Shown here piece by piece: positions 12,301-21,800 of a stretch of 44,753 nt of DNA; within the stretch, counting starts at the first letter, position 1, and each line of letters starts with the position of its first letter. The position numbers and the translations under genes were made by a program. The stretch comes from Endotrypanum monterogeii. Taxonomy: Eukaryota; Euglenozoa; Kinetoplastea; Trypanosomatida; Trypanosomatidae. Location: NCBI GenBank assembly GCA_000333855.2, contig CM007315.1, positions 1,289,567 to 1,334,319 on the forward strand, given 5' to 3'. The notes beneath the pieces were generated by a model. It saw nothing but the letters and a program-made list of their open reading frames with translations. It ran no database searches and was not told the origin of the DNA.

Positions 12301-12903
12301 CTCCTCTGGTGAGGTGACGTACGCCTTATCGTAAGTCACAGAGTCAACGTTAAAAACGCACGGAGGAAGGCGGATACTTGCGCCACTCCACGGCACCGTC
12401 GGCACCCCGTTGGACTGAGCCACAATTGTCGAGGCAATCTTGTCCCCCAACGCAAACATGGCGTCCTCGGATGGGCCGAGAAAAGTGACGCGCTTCGACC
12501 TAATACACTCGCGCGGCAGGGCAGGGTTCTCGGAGGCGTGACCCCAGCCGGGGTAAATCGCATCACACGTGTTCTGCAGCGCTGCTTGTATAATGACGTC
12601 CACGTTTGCATAATTGTTGCTGTTGGGGCCGCCAGGCACAGGGATATGTTGGTCCGCGAGCGAGATGAACTCCGCGTTAGCCTTCAGGTCTTCTGGGGTC
12701 GCCATCACGACGAACTGCACCGCCTCCGAGTCGCCCATGTGCTCGTACATCCATGAGCGGATCGAGTCGATTCCCTTTACGGCAGCGAGGCCATTGTTGG
12801 CGATCAGCAGGCGCTTGATCGGCTTAGTGCCCCCGAGGGAGCTGCACAGCTGCTGCAGCGAGTCGAACTTGAACCCCACCGAAGAGGTCTCCTGCCCCTC
12901 CAT
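6391..12903 (-). CDS. ACC: acetyl-CoA carboxylase, multidomain eukaryotic type
   Basis: Full-length 2170-residue protein, normal size for a eukaryotic multidomain ACC. It carboxylates acetyl-CoA to malonyl-CoA using ATP, bicarbonate and covalently bound biotin. In trypanosomatids, malonyl-CoA feeds the elongase-based fatty-acid pathway and mitochondrial type II synthesis. Visible domains: biotin carboxylase (about 20-530) with ATP-grasp GGGGKG (220-225) and the NPRIQVEHPVSE motif (345-356); biotinyl domain with EVMKM, biotinylated Lys694; a long central region; C-terminal carboxyltransferase halves with GVVGGPTEHIGVENL, the GVTHW motif and ANWRGFSGGMRDM near the end. The first in-frame ATG is at 12903; upstream in-frame codons begin with TTG, so the longer frame is not a real start. 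No obvious mitochondrial presequence is seen, so a cytosolic location is likely. The frame is intact. Confidence 0.98.
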   Translation of the reverse strand: MEGQETSSVGFKFDSLQQLCSSLGGTKPIKRLLIANNGLAAVKGIDSIRSWMYEHMGDSEAVQFVVMATPEDLKANAEFISLADQHIPVPGGPNSNNYANVDVIIQAALQNTCDAIYPGWGHASENPALPRECIRSKRVTFLGPSEDAMFALGDKIASTIVAQSNGVPTVPWSGASIRLPPCVFNVDSVTYDKAYVTSPEECEAVCSRIGFPVMIKASEGGGGKGIRCCTCVKDVKSLFFAVSEEVRGCHIFVMRMLTNVRHLEVQLLADRYGNCIAVRTRDCSVQRRHQKVIEEGPAFGVDPAIITAMESAAIALARAVKYCGLGTVEYMYDKETHNFYFLELNPRIQVEHPVSEMISGVNLPAALLCVGMGIPLDRIPEVRVFYGEEPYGTTPIDFSTRQCLPPKCHTIAVRVTAEDTDEGFRPTSGRIDEIAFKNSKECWGYFSVGSGGEMHQFADSQFGHIFSSSETREEARRGMVLALRNLVVRGEIRTSTPYIMELLEMPTFRDCDMSTAWLDSLIAKKAEEAPSHQRSIHSALIAANIYRNMRAMQEQKERYIAYLTAGHVPSVEHLSNMHTESYVSRSEKYTLSAGMVSPNECAISLNGSIVLVTYRILKSGALQLTIGDKTLVAYVAEEPNNLRITIGGKVTNFSGDVDPTKIMATVPGRLVRYVIENDGHVNEGDAFAEVEVMKMILPLRARTTGTLHQRAVPGSTIAMGSLLGEITPEDPSKVSRPNEIKEGWPTELLLARQYERPDGVTRARRAAESLWDLVNGFHFKEMPIEERVRRAFADLASLGLSSVTLKAIHLPFIPAELCEDTEEHPHTPSDKYCAIIDAIVDRYVTVEQSFDGHSRQEAIEGLRSHLDDSEAVFRIDYAHNQDCHHYVMRSVLSYLEGNTLLLKSLEKTLSKLVTLKSFAYGSLLLQARYLLRMCSLPSFSERKAQFAEALEKGSLRNLIASSFGYDLLCSIMFDRQMEHLVHICVELFIRREYFGESEIKDLDILKQGPSWFATYCFDLIGDTDTLCIGGDSAGGPSMESAGRGVCLMLPDEQLLKSTLASSFRDIVSRYSEDAVIATVFFSVSRESTQSEVARMCRLLIEESAAVFQSFRKLETMYFVAHGMQEGPHFFTYRAETNFQEDTLLRNVLPQSARRLELDRLSNYEVSMQPTPYKDVHVFRAAPKKAGASPLEHRMFARVAVTPHDMGMPPWTEATDVDAGHMLAKCLAALQVTRDDSTVKFPDSNHVFVKMIQLTFDVRTLQRLLAAAAGSYQEKLTELGVHEVELSFQAKVPSGLIPMRVIASSPSGYGVSVHVYYESLENGQVLLHRAETSEDVSYSSLCRSSEFLVEMNPSTPTLSTSHGSPKLNRTMSKLEALREMLPSEKEHQGSFGLMPEPMEGRRHAITLGPYPHLNTCQVKRLQARRADTTYVHDWPAMLSLIVRKDWIKLRRARDLPSASMPRNPLCATELFLGEDGESLSTKKFTSRSCGMVVWMIEYAPPHYFDLETEMVKTRRVVVVANDITFMSGSFAVPEDLVFKAASVLARAQHLPFVYISANSGARLGISAEVKKKFFVEFTEKNEISYLYLTKNDYEELTVKKQIRMEVEPLEVGGETRYVIKGVVGGPTEHIGVENLSGSGLVAGEMSKNYEEIPTISLVSGRSVGIGAYLNRLGRRVIQTNDSPLILTGAGALNRLLGKDVYMGNSQLGGKQIMVPNGVTHWCTNHDYSSARVLLQWLDYVPAVVHPRRCMPRRLLWGVADPIDRDVTFCPTPNTPYDPRFLVTGQLGQTGLFDRGSWMETLEKWARTVVTGRATLGGIPCGVILVETRLTKKFDPADPADPTSASSFITQAGQVWFPDSARKTADALDDFHHERLPCFILANWRGFSGGMRDMFDEVLKFGAAIVDNLRVYTAPVFIYIPPAGELRGGAWVVVDPVINHNGVVEMYCDPSSRGGILEPSGVVEIKFRDNDVRDLIRRNRPELATMEPKAAREIETDLLPQYRDVAVRFADLHDTHVRMKATGVVRDVVPWKDSRRHFFHKLQRKLKELEVANDMLENKIVESLREGVRRVEERYTASHPNGPAWGTADQQHLMWLEELDGTWIEKTNGHVALSSSECAKELEKLLTEHGRTASSMERALARLFENPAIASAAQGALQFPLAIGPSLTEEMP

Positions 12904-12913
12904 GGCTGTCACA

Positions 12914-12915
12914 CT
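12914..12915 (-). promoter_or_regulatory. predicted trans-splice acceptor AG, ACC mRNA
   Basis: The minus strand reads a pyrimidine tract (TTACCCCCTTCTATTT) then GCATAG, with the AG about 10 bases before the ATG at 12903. A further AG lies closer to the ATG. The site is inferred from sequence only. Confidence 0.45.
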
Positions 12916-13169
12916 ATGCAAATAGAAGGGGGTAAGATCTACAGTCGTGGCACGTTGCCGTGGCTTTTTATATTAATATTTCCTCTGCGGGTAGAATGGG
13001 TGTGCGTGCGTGTGTCCTGTGGTTCTGTTGCACAAGTGAGCAGAGGAGGGGGGCCGCTAAGTATGGGGGGGGGGGGTGAAGGGGGGGAGAGCCGACAGGA
13101 GAAGACGCGAAATCGCACACTTTCTCTCTACAGCATTACCGCGACAACCGCGTATGTGTGTGAATGTGA

Positions 13170-13172
<3 letters not shown>

Positions 13173-13200
<28 letters not shown>
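13173..13200. repeat. (GT)14 microsatellite
   Basis: Perfect (GT)n tract on the plus strand, followed by GGTGGGTGGG, in the PP4R3-ACC spacer. On the transcribed strand it is (AC)n. Confidence 0.95.
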
Positions 13201-13208
<8 letters not shown>

Positions 13209-14009
13209 GGCGAAGAGGGGGAGTTATGAAAGACGTGCACGGTGAACAACCGAGTCGAAGGAGAGAGGAAGGAGGGGAAGAGATTTTGGAGGCTCTGGGA
13301 GATTCCCTGGATTCGCCGACTACGCAAAACGTGATGACGTGAATGGTGCCCCGCTGCTGCCCCCCGGGCAACCACGCAGCAGTCCAACACGCCTTCGAGG
13401 GAGGGGGGGGGGGAAGAAGAGAATCAGGATGGAGGAACTCCATCTCCCCTATAGATGCGCGGACACTCCAGGCTCGATATTTTTTTTTCCAGCCAGCCAA
13501 CGCATACGCACACGAATACATCGGTGAAAGGAAGGGAACTACGGGCGTAAGGCGCCGCCCTCCTCAGAGGCGGCTGTGAGCGAAAAAAAGAAAAGTACAC
13601 ACCACACTACATCACCTCGCCTCGTCCTCTTTCTCTTTCCCGGTGTGCCCTCATGATCCCGCACACGCGCGACAGCTATTCTTTTCCTTCACCGGGTCAA
13701 GATATACAGATACACACAGGCAAACACACAGGCAAACACACACACACACGTACACATACATACAAACAAATACAAACAGAACGGTCCACCTATACGCGAG
13801 GGAGTGTCTTTTGCGTCACAATCGAACTCCCTCCTCCCCCCCTCCTACAAAAAAAAAAAAATAGCTGACCAGTATATAGTAGAGATCACCATTAAGTTCA
13901 AAGAGCTGTGGGATGGGGAGGGCGATAGGCATCGGCGGGTGGGCGGAAGACTTATCAGCAGGCACGCGCTCATTTGTTTTTTGTTGTCGTTTAAGGCACT
14001 TAGTTCAGA

Positions 14010-16958
14010 TTACGCTGCTGGCTCCTCTGCGCGCCGCCGCTTAGCTTCTGCCTCCTCTTCCTCATCGTCGTCCAGCTTGTCAGAGTCGGTGCGGCTGCGT
14101 TTGACGCTCAGCCGCTGCGGCAGGCGGTTCTCCTCGTCCTCCAAGAGGGAGCCCCTGCCACTGGGTGGATCAACGCACTCTAAGGACATCGCTGCTGACG
14201 ATGTGGAACATGTCGGAGCAGCAGGAGGGGAAACATCGGCGCTGTTGCCGCTACACTGGGCAGCCGCACTGGACACTGCCGCTGCCCCAGGGGGGGAATC
14301 GGCTGAGCTCGGCAACGACGCTGTGACTACCGCCAACGGCAGACCAGTTGCCTCCTCCTCGTTTTCTGAATCATCCTCAATACTGCTAAGGCAAGCGAGC
14401 GGGTCGTCATCATCATCATCATCTCCGGTCTGGTCGGTGGAATGTGCAAGGGCTTGCAGACGTCCCTCAGTTCCACCGTCCACAACAGGCGTACCAAGGG
14501 GTGATTCGAGGCCAAAATCGATTGCGGCGGCATCAAAGTCAGCGAAGCCTGCAATAGTGGCGCGGTCGACAGAGCTGGCGAGACTGGAAGTCTCTGCCTC
14601 GACGAGCTGGGCCTGTTCTGGGGTCTCCTCTAGTGCCCTCTGCAGCCGCTCGTACAGCACCGGCACTTTCACAGCGAGCTGTTTGCCAAACTGCGAGAGT
14701 ATAACAGATGCGAGGGAGTCGAACGGCCGCGCTGGCGGCGCTGATGTCGGTGATGTCTGCTCCGTCTTGCTGATGGAGTCATCGCCGCGGAGAATAGTGA
14801 CGAACGGACTCGGACCCACGGAGTGACCGCTGCCCACTGTGGAGAAGCCTTGAAGCTTCTCACGATGAACCCCCTCGCACACGGCGGTGATCAAATGCGC
14901 CAGAGATGAGGTCAGCACGTTGTCGCGATGACTACACTGAAGGTAAAGCAGCAACGCCGCGTGCAGTAGACTCGGTGTTGGATCACCGGCGGCAAGAGGC
15001 ACCAGGTGCCCATCGCGACGGTCTAGAACTGTGGCCAAAAAAGATATAACAGCAGATTGCAAGTTCGCCATCCGCCGCTGCGGGGACGCGAGCACTGGGA
15101 TCAGCGCCGGTATCAGTTGAGACAACGTGAGCAGTTCGAGGAGAAGGTTGCACCGTGACGCATCTACCTTGGAGACGACCGTCGCGAGAACACGAAGGCC
15201 ATACACAATCTGACGTTCTTGCACTGATGTCAGTTGAGGGGTACCGCCCATGAAAGGAGGGCAGACACCGTTGTTGGTAACTCTGAGAATGGAAAAAGTC
15301 GGCGCCGCCTGGTCCAGCAGCTGTGCCATGTGTGTGGCCAGGTAGAACAGCGGTGGGCGGTCGATAACATTGCCCTGCATCCAGAACCGCAACACCTCGT
15401 GCCGGCGAGCATCCAGCTGTGCATTGTCACCGAACATAGCGAACGTCAAGGGGACGCCGACACCGCAGCTTTGGACAGCATCAACGACAGACTGAGCCTC
15501 AGCGCCCGAGCGAACGACTGTAATAGCGCGCAGCAGAAGCTGCAGCAGGCAGCGATCCGGGGTGGCGTTTGCCTCGGCAATCAGATCCTCCACACATTCC
15601 GGAAAGTGCGAAGTGCAACTGTAGAGAGTGTCGCATACGAGCTGCACAGCACGCGGTGGAGTCACCGCCCACTGCTGCGCTGGGGGATGCGCCAGAGCGC
15701 TATCGTAGTACTGCAGAGCGCACTGCAGCACCGCCGTCAAAAACGGCAGAACACCCACTCGCACAAGTGAGGAAAAAATCTCAGCGCGCGTGTCTACGCC
15801 GACCAACGCGCCTTTGACTGTTTTGGCGATATCTCCAACAAAAGCTACGAGCTCAAACAAATGCGCGACTCTTCCAAGATCGATCGTGGCGGGATCAGCA
15901 GCGGAGTTGTCGAGGCGCACCGCCTCCACGGACGTTCGGAAGGCCTCAGGGAGAATTATGGGCGACGTCACGATATCACTCAGCAAGTTCATGGTGAAGC
16001 GCAAAGTGAAGGTGCTGAGGAGCGAGTACGAGGACGCATCGGCAGGCTCCAGATTTAGTGGTATCAAGTCCCTCAGGTACCCACACGAGTACAAAACATG
16101 GATTCGTGGAAGCATTGACTCTGGGAGATTGCACGGGTTGTGAAATGTGGCCCGGCGCTCCTCGAAGCTGACGAACCCGCTCTCCGTGTCCCGCCTACCA
16201 AGACCATACTGCACAATGTCGATGCAGTCATCGATGCGCTCATTCTCGACGAGCTGAGCGACAATTTTTCCTTCTGTATTGTAAGGGGACTGAAAAAGAG
16301 CGAGAACGATCCGTGCGATGAGCTCCATAGAGGAGGTGTCCTGCTTCTCCCGACTGGCATGAAAGAGTTGCGCCAGCTTCGTGAAGTATTGTGGGTCCTC
16401 ACGGACGTAGAGGCCAAAGCGCTTGTTTTGAGACTGCGCCGCGTCGAGGATGCCGGCAAGATTGTGTGGATGAACAATAAACTTGTCTGCTATCACTGGC
16501 ACCCGCTCATCCTGCAGGCGCCGCATCCGCTCTGACTGCTGATACGACTTTATCTGACGGTAGATGTATATACAGCCATCCTTGCTATCGAAGCTGCACG
16601 CGATTTCATTGCTGACTGCCTCGTCATACCATAACAGAATGGTCTCACCTTGGATGGTGTAGATGTCATCCAAACTGACATAGCTGGATAGAAGGAGGTC
16701 GTTGGGGTTGTCAATGGAGAACATCTGCAGTCGCGCAGCGAGCTTCGTGTCCATCTCTTCCTCCATCGCCTTCCCTCGCTTACCACCCCCTCCAGGGGAA
16801 GACCCCGCTCCGCCGACACCGCTAATAGAACCATCCGCGCAGCGAGTCAGCAGCGGCTCCTTCACGATAGAGACGACCCCAAGCCCGATCTCCGTCCACT
16901 GCCCTGTCTCGTGTGAGGCGAACAGTTTTGCCTTCGTGAGCGGCTCTGCGCTCTCCAT
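14010..16958 (-). CDS. protein phosphatase 4 regulatory subunit 3 (SMEK/PP4R3) homologue
   Basis: Predicted 982-residue protein. Residues about 1-137 resemble the SMEK EVH1/PH-like domain: WTEIGLGVVSIV near 21-32, then LLLSSYVSLDDIY, ILLWYDEA and ACSFDSKDGC. In animals this domain recruits short proline motifs of PP4 substrates. Residues about 185-850 are an all-helical armadillo-like region; the stretch around GYLRDLIPLNL matches the conserved SMEK core by eye. The C terminus is acidic and Ser-rich, with two basic clusters (SVKRSRT and AKRRRAEE) around an Asp/Glu run, a plausible nuclear signal. Unusual is a Gly/Ser/Lys-rich insert of about 30 residues inside the EVH1-like domain (about 40-70). 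The start at 16958 is the first in-frame ATG. The expected partner is the PP4 catalytic subunit, which is not encoded here. Confidence 0.85.
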   Translation of the reverse strand: MESAEPLTKAKLFASHETGQWTEIGLGVVSIVKEPLLTRCADGSISGVGGAGSSPGGGGKRGKAMEEEMDTKLAARLQMFSIDNPNDLLLSSYVSLDDIYTIQGETILLWYDEAVSNEIACSFDSKDGCIYIYRQIKSYQQSERMRRLQDERVPVIADKFIVHPHNLAGILDAAQSQNKRFGLYVREDPQYFTKLAQLFHASREKQDTSSMELIARIVLALFQSPYNTEGKIVAQLVENERIDDCIDIVQYGLGRRDTESGFVSFEERRATFHNPCNLPESMLPRIHVLYSCGYLRDLIPLNLEPADASSYSLLSTFTLRFTMNLLSDIVTSPIILPEAFRTSVEAVRLDNSAADPATIDLGRVAHLFELVAFVGDIAKTVKGALVGVDTRAEIFSSLVRVGVLPFLTAVLQCALQYYDSALAHPPAQQWAVTPPRAVQLVCDTLYSCTSHFPECVEDLIAEANATPDRCLLQLLLRAITVVRSGAEAQSVVDAVQSCGVGVPLTFAMFGDNAQLDARRHEVLRFWMQGNVIDRPPLFYLATHMAQLLDQAAPTFSILRVTNNGVCPPFMGGTPQLTSVQERQIVYGLRVLATVVSKVDASRCNLLLELLTLSQLIPALIPVLASPQRRMANLQSAVISFLATVLDRRDGHLVPLAAGDPTPSLLHAALLLYLQCSHRDNVLTSSLAHLITAVCEGVHREKLQGFSTVGSGHSVGPSPFVTILRGDDSISKTEQTSPTSAPPARPFDSLASVILSQFGKQLAVKVPVLYERLQRALEETPEQAQLVEAETSSLASSVDRATIAGFADFDAAAIDFGLESPLGTPVVDGGTEGRLQALAHSTDQTGDDDDDDDPLACLSSIEDDSENEEEATGLPLAVVTASLPSSADSPPGAAAVSSAAAQCSGNSADVSPPAAPTCSTSSAAMSLECVDPPSGRGSLLEDEENRLPQRLSVKRSRTDSDKLDDDEEEEAEAKRRRAEEPAA

Positions 16959-16971
16959 CACTTCCCTACTC

Positions 16972-16973
16972 CT
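16972..16973 (-). promoter_or_regulatory. predicted trans-splice acceptor AG, PP4R3-like mRNA
   Basis: The minus strand reads TCTTCCATTTTCCACCTCTG then CAG, about 13 bases before the ATG at 16958. This is a good pyrimidine tract with a CAG acceptor; inferred only. Confidence 0.55.
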
Positions 16974-17522
16974 GCAGAGGTGGAAAATGGAAGAACAGAT
17001 ATGCCTGCACGTGTGGCCGGAGGAAGGAGAGGAGACGTCAAGTGTGAGGGGACGTGGACGGCGTAACCGTGCGGATGCGAGCTCACACCGGTGGTGTCTT
17101 CTATGGAAATGGGGGAAGGCGTTACAGGATAGGGATGGAAAACAAAAAAAGAGCTTCTCCTCTTGGCTTCGCTCCTTTGCTCTCAAACAGCTGCTCGATC
17201 CCCCTTAGACTTCTATCGGCTTATGTGTGTACGTGCTTGTGTGTGTGTGTGTGTATGTGCGCTCGTGTGGGGGCCCTATCTGAATAATCAAGAGCGCTGG
17301 GGTGATCTGCTCCTCCGTGAATCGGTGTGACCGTGAGGAGAGGAGCCGCTGACACAAAGACACGGGATAGAGAGAAGTACTGTGCTGGAGATCCGTTGCA
17401 CGTGATGTGGGCTCACCCTTACGGAGACAAGAAAAGGAGATATAATACCCAATACGAAACAAATAATGTACCGCAAAATCTCCCCCTCCCCTCCAAAACA
17501 GATAAACAAACAAAAAAAAGAA

Positions 17523-17525
<3 letters not shown>

Positions 17526-17561
<36 letters not shown>
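17526..17561. repeat. (CA)18 microsatellite
   Basis: Perfect (CA)n tract of about 36 bases in the 5' flank of the PP4R3-like gene, read as (TG)n on the transcribed strand. Confidence 0.96.
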
Positions 17562-17564
<3 letters not shown>

Positions 17565-18891
17565 GATCACACTCCCACACGTATTCAGTTAGACAAAACA
17601 GAAAAGCAAACGCAAATGACCCAGTTTCGCTGTATTGATTTGATCACAGTCACATCAGACCACAAAATAGAAAAGTAATCCGAAAACGAAACACTCCTGG
17701 GAGATGACGAGGAGGAGGAGGAGGAGGGGGAGGGGGGTGGGCACACAAATCCGAAATTTAACAAAATTGAACACACAGCGCGACTGTATGCCCACCAGAA
17801 GAAATCACCGCAAAGGTGCGACTACCCTCAGTGTCTATCAGGTTATGTAATGTAGGAGCTGTGAAGTTGCGCAACGCCAGTCACCTCTGTGCCCTCGACC
17901 GAATCGGGATAGAGAGCGAAACAGTTGCCTACGCCCTTGAATCAACGTCCCTTCTACAAAATGACACACACAGACACCGACACACAGACACACGTCCTTG
18001 GTATGATGATGAGTGGGAAAAAGACGTCGAGTGTCCAGGCGCGAAGGGAACCCGAGTAGAGCAGCTGTCGACGGCACAGCAGCATGGGATTTGAGCGGAC
18101 ATGGAGAAGTCACAGAGCAGAAGAAGAAAAAAGAGATCGGGCGAGAAAAAGAGGATCGAAAAAAGAAAATCATCGCGAGGATACACGAAATGTGTATGTC
18201 AGTGAGTGGGTGGGTGAAAGGGTGAAACCCCAGACGAGTCCACCAAGAGCACCCCCACTAGGCGTTTCGTCGGGGCGGGCAGAGGGGGGCATTGAAGGAC
18301 GTGAGGAGCATGCCTGCCTCACCCTGGTAAAGAGACCCACCACGATCCCGATGGGGTGTTGCGCGCTTACTGTGGTTGAACATTGATTTCATTCTTTTCT
18401 AATGGCTCTAGGCAAAAAAAAAAAAAAATTGTACAGGCTCTCCTGCTGCAGCGGGGGGGAAGAAGGTAAGGCACAGATACGGACGCAGAAGGGGGCAAAA
18501 GCAGCGCAGATGGAGGTGAAATGTTCGAGAGAGAAACACGTGACATCCTCAGTAAATAGTTTTTTTTTTTTGTCGTTTTAGAAGAGAGGAATAAAACAGT
18601 GCAAAGATATGTTGATCATCCGCGCATATATTCCTACCGTGTGTCGTCTTTGAAATGCAACCAACTGAGGAGCACAAAAGAATGAAGGGGGGGGGATAAA
18701 CTGGGTGAAGAGGCCCAACTCTCTGTCCGAGGATCGTCTCACAGGGGGTTCCTACTGAAAAAAAAAATACCGAAAACAGGATGGATGCGTTGACGAGCTC
18801 GGAGGGGAGTACACAAAAAGGAGAGGGGCTAGAACACCAAAGAAGGATTCGATGCAAAAAAAAAAACGGCACATCACCGCGATACCGTCTC

Positions 18892-21800
18892 TCAGACCTT
18901 TCCACCCTCCTCCTCCAACGCACTGGTGCTCCAGCAATCATTCCTCGATATCGAGGAGTCCGTGAACTGCGCCCCATGTACCAAAAGATCGTCCACTTCG
19001 GCGATCAGAACGCTTGCCCGCTCTAACCGGGCGGCGTTGCGGATCCGCTGATCGCTCAGCATGTTGGAGAAGCGCAGAACTGACTGTGAGAGATCAAGCG
19101 AGTCGACAGACAGACTGCGGCACCGTGTCGGCGAGGTGGAAAAGTTGTACACAACCTGCGCACCTTTGTTCTCGCGGGACGTCTGACCCGATCCAGGGTC
19201 TGTAAGGAAACGTGAAGGTGTTTTCGCTGTTGTGCTGTTCCACGCAGCGCCGCTAGCTCCACGATCACCTGCAGATACCCCCTGGTTGTTCCGGCGAGGA
19301 GAAGGTGAGAGGGTGAGGGCTTGCGAAGAGTTCTCCTCCACCCTCTCGCAGGGACTAGTGATCCTGCCATCTGTTTGCGCATTCTTTGATTCGTGATCGG
19401 GACCGTGATTGTGTACCGGCGTTGCTGAGAGAACAGGGGACGCAGCCACCAGCCGAGCCACCCGCTCGCGCAGCTGTACCACTTCCGTCTCCCACTGATC
19501 ACGCTCAGCGTCTAATAGGAATGTCGCGCTCGCCGCAAACCAAGCCGATTTCTCTGCCGCATAACACGCGTACAGGTCCATGGTACCCAAAAGATGTACC
19601 TCCCACCCAACACACGTGCTGAGAGACGACACTTCTTCACCCACGCCCACCTCAGCGGCCAGCTGCTGCTGAAGACGCTTCACTGCAGCCCGCTCCTGGT
19701 GAACTCGCTGCTCGCAGTCCATCTCTAGGGCCTGGAGGCGACCATTGAGTAGCATCTTCTCAGTAGTAAGCCGCGACACGTCTCTCTCGGCGCGGCTCAG
19801 TTGCTCGGCATGCTCAAGCCTCAGCAGCTCCGTTTGACGGTCGACAGCCTTCTGCACAGCGGACTGAGTGGCATCGCGACATCGCTGAAGCTCCTCCTCC
19901 AACAGCCGCTGGTGGTCCGTCAGTTCATTGACTTCGGACAGACAGCTCTGGCGTATCAGTTGTGTGTCGCGCATGTACTTATCCGCCCACTTGGCCGTCT
20001 CTGTCTTCAGCTGCTGCTCCAATTTCTCCTGGTCAGCCTGGGCCATCGACTTCTCTTTTATAGCCTCTGTGAGGTTCTCGGTCAGCGTTCGCACCTTTGC
20101 CTGGTAGAGCTCCACATCTGCACGGTGGCGCGCCTGCAGCGTCTCCTCCACCGCAACGCAAGCTGTTCGTATCTGCTGTGCCACTGCCGATCGTGTTTCG
20201 TGGACCTTTGCCTCGTGCTCGCGCATCGCCATCATGAGCCTTCTAGTCGTCGACTCGGAGGCTGCGTAGAGGAGGAGGAGCTGCTCCTTTGTCAGCGCGA
20301 GCTCGCTGAAGTCCTCGACGTCCTGAGACGCCCACAGCTGCGCCTGAGCGGATGCCTGGGAGAGGGGAGCACCACTCGAGGCCACTTCAGCCAGCGACTT
20401 CGCCTCTGCCAGTTGAACTTTTGCATCTACAAGAAGCCGCTCTAGGACGTGTACACGATCGCGCAGACTACGCATCTCCGGCAAAGACGCAGCGGCAAAG
20501 AGGGAGGCGCGAGCGCCGGACGTGGCATCGGGTTCACTGTGATGTGCAGATACAGAATTGGTAGCATCGCCGGCGTACAGAGGAGACAAGGACACGGGGT
20601 CGGGTGCTGCGAAAGACTTTGGTTCTGGTGTACACTTTCCAATATTCTCCACTTTAGCGGCCACAATTGCAGGCAAGCTGGTATCGAGATTGCTACTGCC
20701 GTGCTGAAGGGCCTCATCGGCTTGTGCCTTGGCGAGGAGCTGCTGCGTCATCTGCTCCATTGCACTCACATTCTCCTCGAAGCGCTTCAGTGAACTCCTC
20801 CAAAACACGTCCATCTCCGTCAGAATGCTGTCCACGTTAGAGCAGTTTTCTTGGTGCCGTGTAATGTCAGTGTGGAGTGCATCTAGCACTCGAGCATACC
20901 GATCTGTGAGCGCTCTCAGCCGCTCCTGCCATGTGTCCACCCGCTTCAGGGGTGTCTGCGACGAGCTGGTCCCTTCTGCGACAATGCACTGCTCCGTCAA
21001 AAGACCCCCCCTGCTCGCGTGCAGAATTCCCAGCGTCTCCTCTGCGCGCACTCGTCTTGCCTCTATAGCGGCAATCTCGTTTGCACATTGGCGCCTCTGT
21101 GCCTCAGTTGCACGCACCGCCACCAAACGAACTAGCTCAAGCAGATAACATACTGCCCGGGGCACATCGGCTTCGGCCACCTGTTGGCATGCAACAACAG
21201 TTGAGCATATGTATGATAGCGTCAGCTCTTCAAAAAATGGCTCCGACAGGAGATGCATGCACCTCCCAGACGAGGCACCACCGGCTTCATGCTCAGAGTC
21301 GCATGTATCACCTGGAGTCATCACGTAGTTCTCCATCGAGCGCAGGCGCGAGTGGAGACTTTCGGGTACAACCGTGACAAGTGACTGTGTTACAGCGATG
21401 GCGCCGGTTAAAGTGATTCTGTTGTCACCGTAGCCACTGCAGACCCCCACCTTTTTCGTGTCATATCGGCACGAGGCGGGTGCAGAACTGCTTACCTCAG
21501 TCACCCCGTCACCATCAGAAAGACGCAGACCTGCCGCGTCTGCCTCTGCTAAAAAAAGTGCGACTGTCCCATCAGGATCTTTGGGACTCACCGCCTCCCC
21601 ATTCCCCACCCGAGACACGTCGGAGTTTAGCCCACGTCTCTGAGCTGCCAACAGATCGGCCATCAGCCGTCCTGCAGCTTCCGTGAAAATATCCAATGCG
21701 ACTTTATAATGGCCCGCGAAGTGATACAGTGCCAAATCTTTCCACTCAGACATTCGCGCCGTGAAGGTGAAGGAGCTATGGCGGACGCGGCGCTCTGTCG

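Larger units (their letters stand above)
12904..14009. other. spacer between PP4R3-like and ACC genes
   Basis: About 1.1 kb without a supportable gene. It carries a (GT)14 tract (13173-13200), G-rich runs near 13066-13087, a (CA)n patch near 13735-13750 and an A13 run near 13849-13861. The expected content is the PP4R3-like 3' UTR and the ACC 5' flank. Confidence 0.72.
16959..18891. other. spacer between the Sfi1-like coiled-coil and PP4R3-like genes
   Basis: About 1.9 kb with no supportable gene. It holds a (CA)18 tract (17526-17561), a GT-rich patch near 17222-17270, a GAG/GGA-rich patch near 17708-17737 and several A or T runs. The expected content is the coiled-coil gene's 3' UTR and the PP4R3-like 5' flank. 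Confidence 0.72.

Noticed and set aside
12904..12921. Six extra N-terminal codons for ACC beginning at 12921
   Set aside because: The codon at 12921 is TTG, not ATG, and a likely splice acceptor lies inside this stretch.
13804..14826. 340-codon plus-strand frame
   Set aside because: Antisense to the acidic Ser-rich tail of the PP4R3-like gene; poly-Ser translation comes from the reverse of Glu/Asp and Ser codons.
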